Source: Geobacter sp. (GTDB lineage Bacteria > Desulfobacterota > Desulfuromonadia > Geobacterales > Pseudopelobacteraceae). From it: a stretch of 64,000 nt of DNA. Shown here piece after piece: positions 16,876 to 27,286 of this stretch (the first letter of the stretch is position 1; each line of letters starts with the position of its first letter). Under the pieces are notes generated by a model, which had not been told where the DNA came from, did no database searches, and saw only the letters and a list, made by a program, of their open reading frames with translations. Location of the stretch: contig PJFB01000002.1 of NCBI GenBank assembly GCA_003574895.1, forward strand, positions 310,001 to 374,000, written 5' to 3'. The translations under genes were made by a program, and so were the position numbers.

Positions 16876-19122
16876 TCACGCCCTCTCCAGACCTGCAAAG
16901 CGGAGCATCAGCTTCTTCGGCCCCACCACGTTGAACCAGACGATGACCTTCTGCCCCTCGCCGCTCCCCTCTATCTTCCTGATGGTACCCAGGCCGAACT
17001 TGGCATGCCTGACCCGCATGCCGACAAAGACCCCTTCGTGCTCCTCCGGGGGTTCGGGAATAATCTCCACCTCGTTGGACCGTGAGAATTCAGCGGCAGC
17101 AGCGAGGTTGTGTGCTGCCTGCGACTTGGTATCGACACCAGGATGGCTGGCCCAACCCTTGCGGGGCAACGCCTCGACCCTGCTGCCCAAGCCGATCTCC
17201 CCCCCATCATCCAGCAACTCCGGCGGAATATCCTTGAGAAAGCGCGATGGCGTATTGCCCTGTTCCTGGCCAAACAGGTAACGACGCCGGGCATTGAGCA
17301 GATAGAGCCGCTCTCGGGCGCGGGTCATGCCCACGTAACAGAGGCGGCGCTCCTCTTCCATGCCGTCCAGGTCATCCAGGGCGCGGACATGTGGAAACAG
17401 ACGCTCCTCCAGGCCGATCATGAAGACCGCCTTGAACTCCAGCCCCTTGGCGGCATGCAGGGTCATCAGCGTCACCGAAGGCTTGCCCTGCTCTCCCTGC
17501 TCCAGATCGGACACCAGCGAAACCTGTTCCAGGAAATCAGACAGGCCCGCCTCGGGGTTCTTTTCGCAGAACTCCTCCATGGCTGCCGAAAGCTGCTCCA
17601 GGTTTTCCAGCCGCTCGGCATCCTCCTCGTCGCGGCTCTCCTTGAGCCTGGCCAGGTAGCCGCTCTCTTCCATAACGCACCGGGCCAATTCAGGCAGGGG
17701 CATCGAAGCGGATTGCTCACGAAAACGCTCCAGCATGGCGGCAAACACCGTTACCTTGCCGCGCGGCCCGGAAGTCAGTCCACCTCCATGCACGGCATCC
17801 TGAAGGGAGGCATAAAAGCTGGTCCCGTTCCTGGCAGCCAGGGCGGCAATCCGGTCCACGGTGGCATTGCCGATCCCCCGTGCCGGAACATTGATGATCC
17901 GCTTCAGCGAAACCTCGTCGGCCGGGTTGTCCAGCACGCGCAGGTAAGCCAGTATGTCCTTGACCTCCATGCGGGCATAGAATCTGACGCCGCCAACTAT
18001 GTGATAGGGCAACGCATCGGAAACCAACGCCTCCTCGACCAGCCTTGATTGGGCATTGGTGCGGTAAAATACCGCCATTTCCTCCAACGGCACCCCACTC
18101 GCCCGCAGCCGGCTGATCTCGCGGCTGACCGTGCGCGCCTCCTCGCGGTCCGACTCCACCCGCAGGTAACGGATTTTCTCGCCATTGGGGTTCTCGGTCC
18201 AGAGGGCCTTGACCTTGCGGCCGGTGTTACGGCTCACCACCGCACCAGCGGCCTTGAGGATGGTGGCGGTGGAGCGGTAGTTCTGCTCCAGGCGCACCAC
18301 CTTTACCTGGGGGAAGTCGTTCTCGAATTCGAGGATGTTGCGGATATCGGCACCGCGCCAGGAATAAATCGACTGGTCGTCGTCGCCAACCACGCACAGA
18401 TTCTGGCGCGCGCCGGCCAGAAGCCGGATCAGTCGGTACTGTACCGGATTGGTGTCCTGGTATTCGTCCACCAGGATCCATTGAAAGCGTTCCTGGTACT
18501 GCCTGAGCACCTCCGGGAATTCCTTCAGCAACCGTACCGTCTGGATCAGGAGATCGCCGAAATCCAGGGCATTGCATTTCTTCAGGCGCTGCTGATAGGC
18601 GGCATAGATCTGCACCACCTTGGCATTGTAGATATCTCCGGTTGCAATGGCATCGAGGTCTTCGGGAAACAGCCCGCGGTTCTTGAAGTCGTCGATCCTG
18701 GCCGCGATCCCCTTGGGCGGGAAGCGCTTGTCGTCCAGGTCCATCCCGGTCAGGACATCCTTGAGCAGCCGCTCGGAATCCCGCTCGTCATAGATGGCAA
18801 AGTTGGAGTCAAAGCCGAGATGGTGAATTTGTTGGCGCAGGATGCGGCCGCAGGCCGAGTGGAAGGTGGATATGTTGTAGGGGACGTAATCGCTCCCCAG
18901 CAGTTTCCGTACGCGCTCGGCCATCTCCTTGGCAGCCTTGTTGGTGAAGGTCACCGCCAGGATGTTTCCAGGGCGCACCCCCTGTTCCCGGATCAGCCAG
19001 GCTATGCGGTTGGTGATGACGCGGGTCTTGCCCGAGCCTGCCCCGGCCAGGATCAGGAGCGGCCCTTCGCCGTGCAGCACCGCCTCTTTCTGGGGTGGGT
19101 TGAGATTTTTGAGTAGATCCAT
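16876..19122 (-). CDS. UvrD/PcrA-type 3'-5' DNA helicase
   Basis: The 748-residue protein is a superfamily 1A helicase. The start MDLLKNLNPPQKEAV at 19122 follows AAGGAAGG; earlier in-frame codons lack a site. Motif I AGAGSGKT is at about residues 24-31, motif II DEYQDTNPVQ near 220, the QxGxR-like VVGDDDQSIYSWRGAD near 248-263, motif IV-V LMTLHAAKGLEFKAVF near 555-570 and motif VI VGMTRARERLYLL near 605-617. The C-terminus ends in a short tudor-like segment (VGMRVRHAKFGLGTI), typical of PcrA and UvrD. It serves nucleotide excision repair and removal of recombination intermediates. UvrD and PcrA cannot be separated by sequence reading alone. Confidence 0.95.
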   Translation of the reverse strand: MDLLKNLNPPQKEAVLHGEGPLLILAGAGSGKTRVITNRIAWLIREQGVRPGNILAVTFTNKAAKEMAERVRKLLGSDYVPYNISTFHSACGRILRQQIHHLGFDSNFAIYDERDSERLLKDVLTGMDLDDKRFPPKGIAARIDDFKNRGLFPEDLDAIATGDIYNAKVVQIYAAYQQRLKKCNALDFGDLLIQTVRLLKEFPEVLRQYQERFQWILVDEYQDTNPVQYRLIRLLAGARQNLCVVGDDDQSIYSWRGADIRNILEFENDFPQVKVVRLEQNYRSTATILKAAGAVVSRNTGRKVKALWTENPNGEKIRYLRVESDREEARTVSREISRLRASGVPLEEMAVFYRTNAQSRLVEEALVSDALPYHIVGGVRFYARMEVKDILAYLRVLDNPADEVSLKRIINVPARGIGNATVDRIAALAARNGTSFYASLQDAVHGGGLTSGPRGKVTVFAAMLERFREQSASMPLPELARCVMEESGYLARLKESRDEEDAERLENLEQLSAAMEEFCEKNPEAGLSDFLEQVSLVSDLEQGEQGKPSVTLMTLHAAKGLEFKAVFMIGLEERLFPHVRALDDLDGMEEERRLCYVGMTRARERLYLLNARRRYLFGQEQGNTPSRFLKDIPPELLDDGGEIGLGSRVEALPRKGWASHPGVDTKSQAAHNLAAAAEFSRSNEVEIIPEPPEEHEGVFVGMRVRHAKFGLGTIRKIEGSGEGQKVIVWFNVVGPKKLMLRFAGLERA

Positions 19123-19160
19123 GCCTTCCTTTTTAGTCGCTGAGTGCCCGAGCGTCAACG

Positions 19161-19186
19161 AAAAAAGCCCGGCGTGGCGCCGGGCT
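19161..19186 (-). terminator. Rho-independent terminator of gdhA
   Basis: Nine-base arms AGCCCGGCG and CGCCGGGCT surround a TGG loop; on the - strand the stem is followed by six T (complement of 19161-19166). It ends the gdhA transcript before the helicase gene. Confidence 0.88.
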
Positions 19187-19214
19187 TCTATTCGCGGACA
19201 GAAGTTGACAGGAA

Positions 19215-20851
<1,637 letters not shown>

Positions 20852-20866
20852 TGGCACTCAACGTGC
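20852..20866 (+). promoter_or_regulatory. Sigma-54 promoter of the etf operon
   Basis: TGGCACTCAACGTGC has GG (20853-20854) and GC (20865-20866) with exactly ten bases between, and the TGGCAC of the consensus. It points to etfB, 235 bases downstream, and precedes a leader with a terminator. Confidence 0.75.
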
Positions 20867-20924
20867 ATACATGACAACCATATTCTACCTGCCTCCCTTG
20901 CAGCAGCAGGTATACGTACAATGA

Positions 20925-20969
20925 TGGCAAAGACGCCAGCCGCCCCGGAAAAAGCGCGCTGGCTTTTTT
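20925..20969 (+). promoter_or_regulatory. etf leader: ANTAR-type hairpin overlapping an intrinsic terminator
   Basis: TGGC-AAAGAC-GCCA (20925-20938) makes a hairpin with a six-base loop having A at position 1 and G at position 4, the signature of ANTAR-protein RNA targets. Its 3' arm is also the 5' arm of a terminator (GCCAGC 20935-20940 with GCTGGC 20958-20963, then six T). The two structures exclude each other. Binding is inferred. Confidence 0.65.
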
Positions 20970-21099
20970 ATGCCCCAAGACCGCCAGCCCCATATTACCG
21001 ACTTGAAACTTCGCTGCTTGTCGGTTAGAGTGACATTTTTTAATCAATTTGTCTTCAGGTGTGCTCAATATTTAATCATTGTTATTTACGAGGTCCTTC

Positions 21100-21915
21100 A
21101 TGCTAATTGTAGCCTGTATCAAACAGGTGCCTGACACTACCCAGGTACAGATTGATCCCGTTACCAACACATTGGTGCGCGAAGGGATTCCTTTTATCGT
21201 CAATCCCTATGACACCCATGCCCTGGAAGAGGCTTTGCGGCTTAAAGACCGTTTCGGATGCAGGGTTGCCGCCATCTCCATGGGGCCGCCCAATGCCGAG
21301 GGCACCCTTAGAAAGGCCCTGGCGCTGGGAGTGGATTTTGCCATTCTACTCTCCGACCGTGTCTTTGGCGGTGCGGACACCCTGGCAACCAGCAATGTCC
21401 TCTCGGCAGCCATCAGCAAGCTGCACACTGAAATCGATGAGGTCGGTCTGGTACTTTGCGGCAAACAAACCATCGATGGAGATACGGCCCAGGTCGGCCC
21501 GGGCATTGCCACCCGACTCGCGTATCAGCAGCTCACCTTGGTGGATAACGTTGAAGATATTGACCTGTCCGCCAAACGTATCCGCGTACGGCGCAAACTG
21601 GAGGGGCGGCACGAGATCGTCGAAGCGCCTTTGCCTGCCATGCTCACGGTTGTGCGTGAATTGAACCGTCCGCGCTACCCCACCGTGCCGATGCGCCTAA
21701 CAGCGGTTAATGCCAAGGTGGAAGTCTGGAACAATCAGGTGCTTATGCTTGATGAACAAAGTATCGGCTTGAAGGGTTCGCCAACCTGGGTCAGTAAAAT
21801 ATTTTCTCCGGAGCGGGCAAAAGGTGAAATTTTGGGAGATGGCTTTGCGGACCCGGAAGGAACCGCGAACATGTTGATCGAAAAACTGCTGGATAAGGAT
21901 ATGCTGACGGTTTAA
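21100..21915 (+). CDS. etfB: Electron transfer flavoprotein beta subunit
   Basis: The 271-residue protein is the EtfB/FixA partner that binds AMP or FAD and transfers electrons with EtfA. The opening MLIVACIKQVPDTTQVQID and the central LVLCGKQTIDGDTAQVGPGIA (near residues 116-136) are typical. The start at 21100 follows ACGAGG. It begins a three-gene operon with a sigma-54 promoter and an antitermination-type leader, next to nif regulators. The role of the operon in nitrogenase electron supply is inferred from this context. Confidence 0.93.
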   Translation: MLIVACIKQVPDTTQVQIDPVTNTLVREGIPFIVNPYDTHALEEALRLKDRFGCRVAAISMGPPNAEGTLRKALALGVDFAILLSDRVFGGADTLATSNVLSAAISKLHTEIDEVGLVLCGKQTIDGDTAQVGPGIATRLAYQQLTLVDNVEDIDLSAKRIRVRRKLEGRHEIVEAPLPAMLTVVRELNRPRYPTVPMRLTAVNAKVEVWNNQVLMLDEQSIGLKGSPTWVSKIFSPERAKGEILGDGFADPEGTANMLIEKLLDKDMLTV

Positions 21916-21968
21916 GCGGGAAAACCACTCTTCACTAAGCCTTTGCGGCAATAATAAGGAATTTTTTC

Positions 21969-23303
21969 ATGAGCGAAATAAAACCCAAGATCAAGAAACC
22001 CCGCGGCAAGGCGAGGCTCATTGACGGAAAATGCATCGCTTGCGGCGCCCGTTGCCAGAGTTCCTGCCCTGTCAATGCCGTCGAGATGACTGATGCCGGT
22101 GAGCCCATAATTCTTTCGGAAAAATGCATTGGCTGCGTCAAATGTGTCAAGATTTGTCCAGCCGAGGCACTGGAAATGTTCTTCACACCAGAAGAGCTCA
22201 AGATCCTCAACGAGTTGGCCAAGACCGACACCGGAGCTGTTGAAGAGGAAGTCGACGAAGAAGAGGCGGCACTGAAAAAGATGCTGTCAGCCTACCGCGG
22301 AGTTTGGGTCTTCGTGGAGCAGACCGAGGGTGAACCGGCCAAGGTTTCCTGGGAACTGCTCGGTATCGGCGCCCAACTGGCCTCTAGTCTCGGTGTGGAA
22401 CTGTGCGCCCTGGTGATCGGCGACAAGGTCGAACACCTCTGCCACGAAGCCTTTGAATACGGAGCTTCCAAAACCTACCTGATCGATGCCCCGCTCTATC
22501 GCAACTATCGCACCGAATCTTACCTGGCGGCATGTTGCCATCTGATCGACAAATATAAACCAGAGGTGGTGCTGATGGGCGCCACCGGCATGGGACGCGA
22601 CCTGGCCGGCGCCGTGGCAACCCGCTTGGCCACCGGCCTGACCGCAGACTGCACCGGCTTGGCGATCGACAACAAACGCAATCTGATGCAGACTCGCCCC
22701 GCCTTTGGCGGCAATATCATGGCCACCATCATGTGCGACAAATTCAGACCCCAGATGTCAACGGTACGCCCCAATGTCATGCCCATGCCCGAGAAGAAAA
22801 AAGGGGCCGCCGGAATCATCGTGCGCGATGATTTCGCCGTGCCCGAGGAAAACATCCTCACCAAGGTCATTGAGATCATACATGACGCAAACAGCAAAGG
22901 GCGCGTAGACATAACCGGCGCCGAGTTCATCGTGTCGGGTGGCCGGGGCATGATGTGCCCGGAGAACTTTGCCATGCTCCAGGAGCTGGCTGACGAACTG
23001 GGTGGCGTGGTAGGGGCGTCCCGCAGTGCCGTGGATGCCGGTTGGATGCCACAGGATCGCCAGGTTGGGCAAACAGGCAAGACGGTACGGCCCAAGATTT
23101 ACATTGCCTGCGGCATAAGCGGCGCTATCCAGCATCTGGTCGGAATGCAGGATTCGGATATGATTATTGCGATCAATCGTGACCGCCAGGCCCCAATCTT
23201 CGAGGTAGCCACCTACGGAATTGTGGGAGACCTGTTTCAGGTAATACCTTCGATCACCAAGAAGATTCGTGCCCTGAAAGCGCAAGGATCTGGTGATAAG
23301 TAA
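21969..23303 (+). CDS. etfA: Electron transfer flavoprotein alpha subunit fused to a ferredoxin domain
   Basis: The 444-residue protein has two 4Fe-4S motifs in its first 70 residues (Cys22, 25, 29, 33 and Cys53, 56, 59, 63, each ending in CP) joined by an acidic linker to a full EtfA. The FAD domain shows VSGGRGMM near residue 320 and GVVGASRSAVDAGWMPQDRQ near 342-361. The ferredoxin fusion is typical of Etf complexes in anaerobes that pass electrons to an Fe-S membrane protein. TAAGGA precedes the ATG. The first iron-sulfur motif has an extra residue between its second and third Cys. Confidence 0.93.
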   Translation: MSEIKPKIKKPRGKARLIDGKCIACGARCQSSCPVNAVEMTDAGEPIILSEKCIGCVKCVKICPAEALEMFFTPEELKILNELAKTDTGAVEEEVDEEEAALKKMLSAYRGVWVFVEQTEGEPAKVSWELLGIGAQLASSLGVELCALVIGDKVEHLCHEAFEYGASKTYLIDAPLYRNYRTESYLAACCHLIDKYKPEVVLMGATGMGRDLAGAVATRLATGLTADCTGLAIDNKRNLMQTRPAFGGNIMATIMCDKFRPQMSTVRPNVMPMPEKKKGAAGIIVRDDFAVPEENILTKVIEIIHDANSKGRVDITGAEFIVSGGRGMMCPENFAMLQELADELGGVVGASRSAVDAGWMPQDRQVGQTGKTVRPKIYIACGISGAIQHLVGMQDSDMIIAINRDRQAPIFEVATYGIVGDLFQVIPSITKKIRALKAQGSGDK

Positions 23304-23343
23304 TAATGCCGACTTCAATACAAATGCGGTGGAGGTAGTTATA

Positions 23344-25317
23344 ATGTCACAGCAAGCAGCGCTTTTCACCCCCCTACTCGTGGCTTCGGTTGTGTTTTTC
23401 TCATGGAGCCTGTATCGCCGGCTCAGTCTGGTGGGATTGGGAAAGCCGGAATCAGGCAAAATTGATTTTGCCAGTAGTATCAAACACATGCTTGTGTACG
23501 CCATTGGCCAAAGAAGGGTATTACGGCAACCGTTCGGATTTAATCACTTTATATTTTTCTGGGCATGCATTTTTCTGATTTTTGTTAACGTCGAATTCAT
23601 GCTGGAGGGAATATTCCCTGCCATCAGTCTTGCAGGACTTCCCGCGCCAATCTATTTTTCGATATGCCTCGTTTCAGACATCTTGTCCTCACTTGCTGCC
23701 CTGGCGGTAGTTATTGCCGTAATCCGGCGCGTTTTTTTCCCGCCATATCCGCAGGCGCGTACCCTTGAGGCGTTTTTCCTCCTGGCCGTCATTGGTGTCC
23801 ACATGCTGGCTTACTTGGGGATTTGCGCAACCGAGATCGCCCTGGGAGAAGAGTCCGCTGCGGCCTACATGCCCGTGGCAAGCCAGCTGGCCGGCTTTAT
23901 GGGAGGAATGACCGCCAATGGGCTGGCATCATTGCATACGTTCTTTTGGTGGACTCATGCCATCGCGCTAATGATATTCTTGAACCTTCTCATCCCCTAC
24001 AGCAAACATCTGCATGTCTTTACCGCAATTGCCAACTGCTTCCTGCGCCGCGAGGACAAGCCCAGCATACAGCCTCTGGAGGAATTCGTAGCCGGGAATG
24101 TGTTTGGCACCGGCCAGGTGGACCGCTTCAGCAGGAAAGATCTTTTTGACTCGTTTGCCTGCACCAAATGCGGCCGCTGCCAGATGGTCTGCCCGGCCGG
24201 AAACACCGGCAAGCAGTTAAATCCGCGGGCCGTCATCAACGACATCAAGGTCAATCTGCTGAAAAACGGGCCGCTGCTGAAACAGGGGCATAAAGCGGTA
24301 ATGCCCCTGATCGGCGACACGGGCGAAGGCAGCGTCCCGGAAGAAGCCCTCTGGGACTGTACCACTTGCGGGGCCTGCATGGAGGCCTGTCCGGTTTTTA
24401 TCAAGCAGATGCCGAAAATGTTATTAATGCGGCGCCATCTGGTGGAAGAGGAGGCCAAATTCCCCGAAGAGCTTCTGAATTTGTTCGAGAACATGGAAAG
24501 CCGCAGCAACCCTTGGGGGATAGCGCCAAGCGAACGGACAAAGTGGTGTTCACAACTATCGGTAAATCCCTTCGAGCAAGGAGTTACGGAGTATCTGCTC
24601 TTTGTCGGCTGCGCCGGGTCGTTCGACTCCCGCAACAAGCACGTGACGGTAGCACTGGCCACGCTCTTGGACAATGCCGGGATTTCGTGGGGAATTCTGG
24701 GCAAGGAAGAAAAGTGCTGCGGTGATTCATTGCGACGGCTGGGCAATGAATTCGTCTTTGATCGCTTGGCGCGGGAAAATGTGGCTCTCTTTAAAGAAAA
24801 GGGAGTAAAGAAAATCATCACTCAATGCCCGCACTGCTTCTCCACCCTGAAAAATGACTACCGGCAGTACGGCCTTGAAGTGGAGGTGGTTCATCACTCC
24901 GAATTGTTGCGTGACCTGGTCCAGTCCGGGCGTATCAAACTGCAGCACCAAGCGACCGAGCTTGGACAGACCGTTTTCCACGACTCCTGCTACCTGGGAC
25001 GGCATAATGACGTCTATGAGGCACCACGGGCGCTCATTGCATCCGCCACCGGCGCAATCCCGGCGGAAATGGAGAGAAGCCGCGAGAACGCCTTCTGTTG
25101 CGGCGCAGGCGGCGGACGCATGTGGTTGGAGGAGACCGAGGGCGAACGGATCAACCACAACCGGGTCAAGGAGGCCTTGACAAAGAATCCCGATACCATC
25201 TGCGTATCCTGCCCCTACTGCATGACCATGTTTGAAGACGGCCTCAAGGATGTGAAGGCCGAAGGTGTTCGGATAAGAGATGTGGCCGAGGTCTTGGCGG
25301 AAGCGGTTCTCCATTAA
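23344..25317 (+). CDS. Membrane Fe-S oxidoreductase (HdrD-like, Etf:quinone type)
   Basis: The 657-residue protein joins an N-terminal membrane part of about six helices (NarI/HdrE-like) to a cytoplasmic part with two 4Fe-4S motifs (CTKCGRCQMVCP, CTTCGACMEACP) and two CCG-domain repeats (EKCCGDSLRRLG, then FCCGAGGGRMW). GGAGG lies before the ATG at 23344. The EtfAB neighbours make it the likely Etf:menaquinone oxidoreductase. In nitrogen fixation such a complex could help deliver low-potential electrons, but direction cannot be read from sequence. It is the last gene of the sigma-54-driven operon. Confidence 0.9.
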   Translation: MSQQAALFTPLLVASVVFFSWSLYRRLSLVGLGKPESGKIDFASSIKHMLVYAIGQRRVLRQPFGFNHFIFFWACIFLIFVNVEFMLEGIFPAISLAGLPAPIYFSICLVSDILSSLAALAVVIAVIRRVFFPPYPQARTLEAFFLLAVIGVHMLAYLGICATEIALGEESAAAYMPVASQLAGFMGGMTANGLASLHTFFWWTHAIALMIFLNLLIPYSKHLHVFTAIANCFLRREDKPSIQPLEEFVAGNVFGTGQVDRFSRKDLFDSFACTKCGRCQMVCPAGNTGKQLNPRAVINDIKVNLLKNGPLLKQGHKAVMPLIGDTGEGSVPEEALWDCTTCGACMEACPVFIKQMPKMLLMRRHLVEEEAKFPEELLNLFENMESRSNPWGIAPSERTKWCSQLSVNPFEQGVTEYLLFVGCAGSFDSRNKHVTVALATLLDNAGISWGILGKEEKCCGDSLRRLGNEFVFDRLARENVALFKEKGVKKIITQCPHCFSTLKNDYRQYGLEVEVVHHSELLRDLVQSGRIKLQHQATELGQTVFHDSCYLGRHNDVYEAPRALIASATGAIPAEMERSRENAFCCGAGGGRMWLEETEGERINHNRVKEALTKNPDTICVSCPYCMTMFEDGLKDVKAEGVRIRDVAEVLAEAVLH

Positions 25318-25331
25318 GCAGTCCGTCAGGA

Positions 25332-25403
25332 GTTGCCGGCCGGATGATTAAACCGGCAACACCGAACTTATGAAGCCCTGGCATTGCTGCCGGGGCTTTT
25401 TTT
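25332..25403 (+). terminator. Tandem hairpins ending the etf operon
   Basis: A hairpin GTTGCCGG/CCGGCAAC (25332-25360) is followed by AGCCCTGGC-ATTGCT-GCCGGGGCT (25374-25397, one mismatch) and seven T. The second is a rho-independent terminator. Its six-base loop also has A1 and G4 and is flanked by GGC/GCC, as in the leader hairpins, which may or may not matter. Confidence 0.75.
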
Positions 25404-25410
25404 GCATAGA

Positions 25411-25425
25411 TGGCATGTTCAATGC
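25411..25425 (+). promoter_or_regulatory. Sigma-54 promoter of the ANTAR regulator
   Basis: TGGCATGTTCAATGC has GG (25412-25413) and GC (25424-25425) ten bases apart. It starts just after the etf terminator and 44 bases before the regulator ATG, so the regulator has its own nitrogen-type promoter. Confidence 0.68.
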
Positions 25426-25468
25426 AAAACCATTGAATCATCCCATTGCTTCCAGGAAGGAAATACCC

Positions 25469-26032
25469 ATGAAGACTATACTGATTTGTGATGACGAACC
25501 GGTCATAAGGATGAACCTGAAGGCTATGCTGGTCGAACTTGGGTTCGATGAAGTACTGGAATGCGGAGACGGTAAATCTGCCGTGGAAATGGCGTTGGCA
25601 AGCTTTCCCGACATGGCGGTTCTTGATGTGGCCATGCCGAAAATGGATGGCATCACCGCGGCGACGGAAATCAAGAAAAAACTCAAAATCCCCATCATTC
25701 TCCTGACAAACTGTTATGATGCCCAGACTGCGAAACGGGCAGCAGAATGCGGAATTGCCGCTTTTTTAACCAAACCCCTGCGGGAGCAGGACCTGATTCC
25801 CGCCCTGGAGATTGCACTGGCGCATACCGAGGAAGTTGAAGATCTCAGGGAAAAGATCGAAGATCTCAAAGAAACCATCGAGAATCGCAAGGTCATTGAA
25901 AAGGCAAAAGGTATCCTGATTGAGAAGAACAGGCTGTCAGAGGCCGAAGCCTATCGTATCATGCAGAAAATGGCCATGGATAAGCGCAAGACCTTGCGCC
26001 AGGTGGCGGACGGCATTTTGAAGGGGGTGTAG
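25469..26032 (+). CDS. Response regulator with ANTAR RNA-binding domain (GnfR-like)
   Basis: The 187-residue protein has a receiver domain (acidic DDE at 8-10, phospho-acceptor Asp53 in VLDVAMP, Lys near 103 in LTKPL), a coiled-coil linker rich in Glu, Lys and Leu (about 116-140) and an ANTAR domain (VIEKAKGILIEKNRLSEAEA, then YRIMQKMAMDKR). ANTAR proteins bind paired RNA hairpins and prevent termination. In Geobacter sulfurreducens a protein of this build, GnfR, was reported to control nif genes; the position here between the etf operon and draG-nifB fits. AGGAAGG precedes the ATG. No sensor kinase is in the window, so its partner is elsewhere. Confidence 0.88.
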   Translation: MKTILICDDEPVIRMNLKAMLVELGFDEVLECGDGKSAVEMALASFPDMAVLDVAMPKMDGITAATEIKKKLKIPIILLTNCYDAQTAKRAAECGIAAFLTKPLREQDLIPALEIALAHTEEVEDLREKIEDLKETIENRKVIEKAKGILIEKNRLSEAEAYRIMQKMAMDKRKTLRQVADGILKGV

Positions 26033-26044
26033 TAGGGAGCGCCC

Positions 26045-26950
26045 CTACATGATCCTGCCCACAGGACTGGCAGCAACCAGGCGCAGGGTTACCTCCTCTA
26101 TTTCCGTGATAACCTTCCTATCCATTTTTTTAATCCAGCGTTGCGGAATGTTGTCCATACCGTAGTAGGCACCCGCCAGCATGCCGCAGATGGCGCCGGT
26201 TGTATCGGCATCGGCTCCCTGATTGATTGTCCCCACCAGGCACTCCTCGAAATCCCTTCCCTTGAAAAACCAGTGAAACACCGTCTGCAGGGTATCCACG
26301 ATATAACCGGTTGCCAAGCCCCGATACGGCTGGTACGAGAAGCTTGGGAAGCGGGCGACAAAACCGTCCACATGGTTGCGAAGCCGGGACTTGGCAGCAC
26401 CGCAGAGCGCAAGGTGCAACAGCTCTCCCAGACAGATGCACGCAGCATCGGACAGCGGATTGTTGTGGGTAAGGTGCGCCTGTTCCTGTGCGTATTTTTT
26501 AAGCATTTCCCTGTCCGGCAATGAGTAGAGTGCCACCGGCAACATGCGCATGGCCGCGCCATTGCCGGCGTCCCACTTGTTGGCAGGCACCTCCAGGGTA
26601 CCGCTCAACATGTAGGCGCGAATCCCCTTGCGGCAGGTATCGCCACAGTCAACCGGCCTCGATTTGAGCCAGGACGCGAAATTGGCGGCAATCGCTTCCA
26701 GGGACCAACTCTGGTTGGAAATGATGGCCCTGGCTATGCACAGCGCCATTTCAGTGTCATCGGTCACCTGACCCGGCTTCAGCCGCAACCATCCCCCTCC
26801 CTTTATTTCCTTGAAAACGCCGTACTTTGCAGCAATCTCGGGTACGGTCATGAACTCCACGGTGGCCCCCATTGCATCACCAATGGCCATACCGATAAAG
26901 GCTGCCCGGGCCCTGTCGCGTATTTCGTCCAGATCATATTGATTGAACAT
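26045..26950 (-). CDS. draG: ADP-ribosyl-[dinitrogenase reductase] hydrolase
   Basis: The 301-residue enzyme removes ADP-ribose from NifH and so reactivates nitrogenase. DraG features are GMAIGDAMGATVEFMTVPEI near residues 20-39, GGGWLRLKPGQVTDDTEMAL near 50-69 (metal-binding TDDTE) and INQGADADTTGAICGM near 247-262 (second metal motif DADTTG). The start MFNQYDLDE at 26950 matches the family N-terminus, although its ribosome site is weak; a TTG at 26980 is an alternative. It is convergent with the ANTAR regulator and next to nifB. The window holds two DraT genes but only this DraG. Confidence 0.93.
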   Translation of the reverse strand: MFNQYDLDEIRDRARAAFIGMAIGDAMGATVEFMTVPEIAAKYGVFKEIKGGGWLRLKPGQVTDDTEMALCIARAIISNQSWSLEAIAANFASWLKSRPVDCGDTCRKGIRAYMLSGTLEVPANKWDAGNGAAMRMLPVALYSLPDREMLKKYAQEQAHLTHNNPLSDAACICLGELLHLALCGAAKSRLRNHVDGFVARFPSFSYQPYRGLATGYIVDTLQTVFHWFFKGRDFEECLVGTINQGADADTTGAICGMLAGAYYGMDNIPQRWIKKMDRKVITEIEEVTLRLVAASPVGRIM

Positions 26951-27157
26951 TGAAAACCATTTCAAATGAATTTGAACCAAGCCTGATACAAATGGCCATG
27001 CAAAAGAGGAACCACATCAAAAACCGGCAAAAATGCATAAATATTGTGCAAAACTCAAATGACCTGGCCGCCATCTACTGGAGAAGGAGAGCGTACATTT
27101 GGTTGCAAGTGCCGTTCTGCCTGCTTTTGCGGCTTTCTTTTTAATATATTTTGCTTC

Positions 27158-27172
27158 TGGCACGCAATATGC
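27158..27172 (+). promoter_or_regulatory. Sigma-54 promoter of nifB-nifV
   Basis: TGGCACGCAATATGC has GG (27159-27160) and GC (27171-27172) with ten bases between and a full TGGCACG. It lies 115 bases before nifB. The gap from the draG start to here (26951-27157) holds no gene, and no TGT-N10-ACA NifA site was found in it. Confidence 0.82.
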
Positions 27173-27221
27173 CTAATGACAAAACAGTAGCATTACAGAA
27201 AAACCAAAGCATCCGTTTCAA

Positions 27222-27265
27222 CTACGAGGCAACGAGGCCCGTGGGGAAGCACCCACGGGTTTTTT
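27222..27265 (+). promoter_or_regulatory. nifB leader: ANTAR-type hairpin overlapping an intrinsic terminator
   Basis: CTACG-(A)-GGC-AACGAG-GCC-CGTGG (27222-27244) forms an eight-pair hairpin with one bulged A, one wobble and a hexaloop with A1 and G4. Its 3' arm overlaps the terminator arm CCCGTGGG (27238-27245), which pairs with CCCACGGG (27252-27259) before six T. Formation of one prevents the other. Confidence 0.72.
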
Positions 27266-27286
27266 CCGTCTGAAAGGAGTTCTGTC

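Noticed and set aside
27000-27157. NifA-type TGT-N10-ACA activator sites before nifB
   Set aside because: No full match was found here or before nifH, in keeping with control by other regulators.
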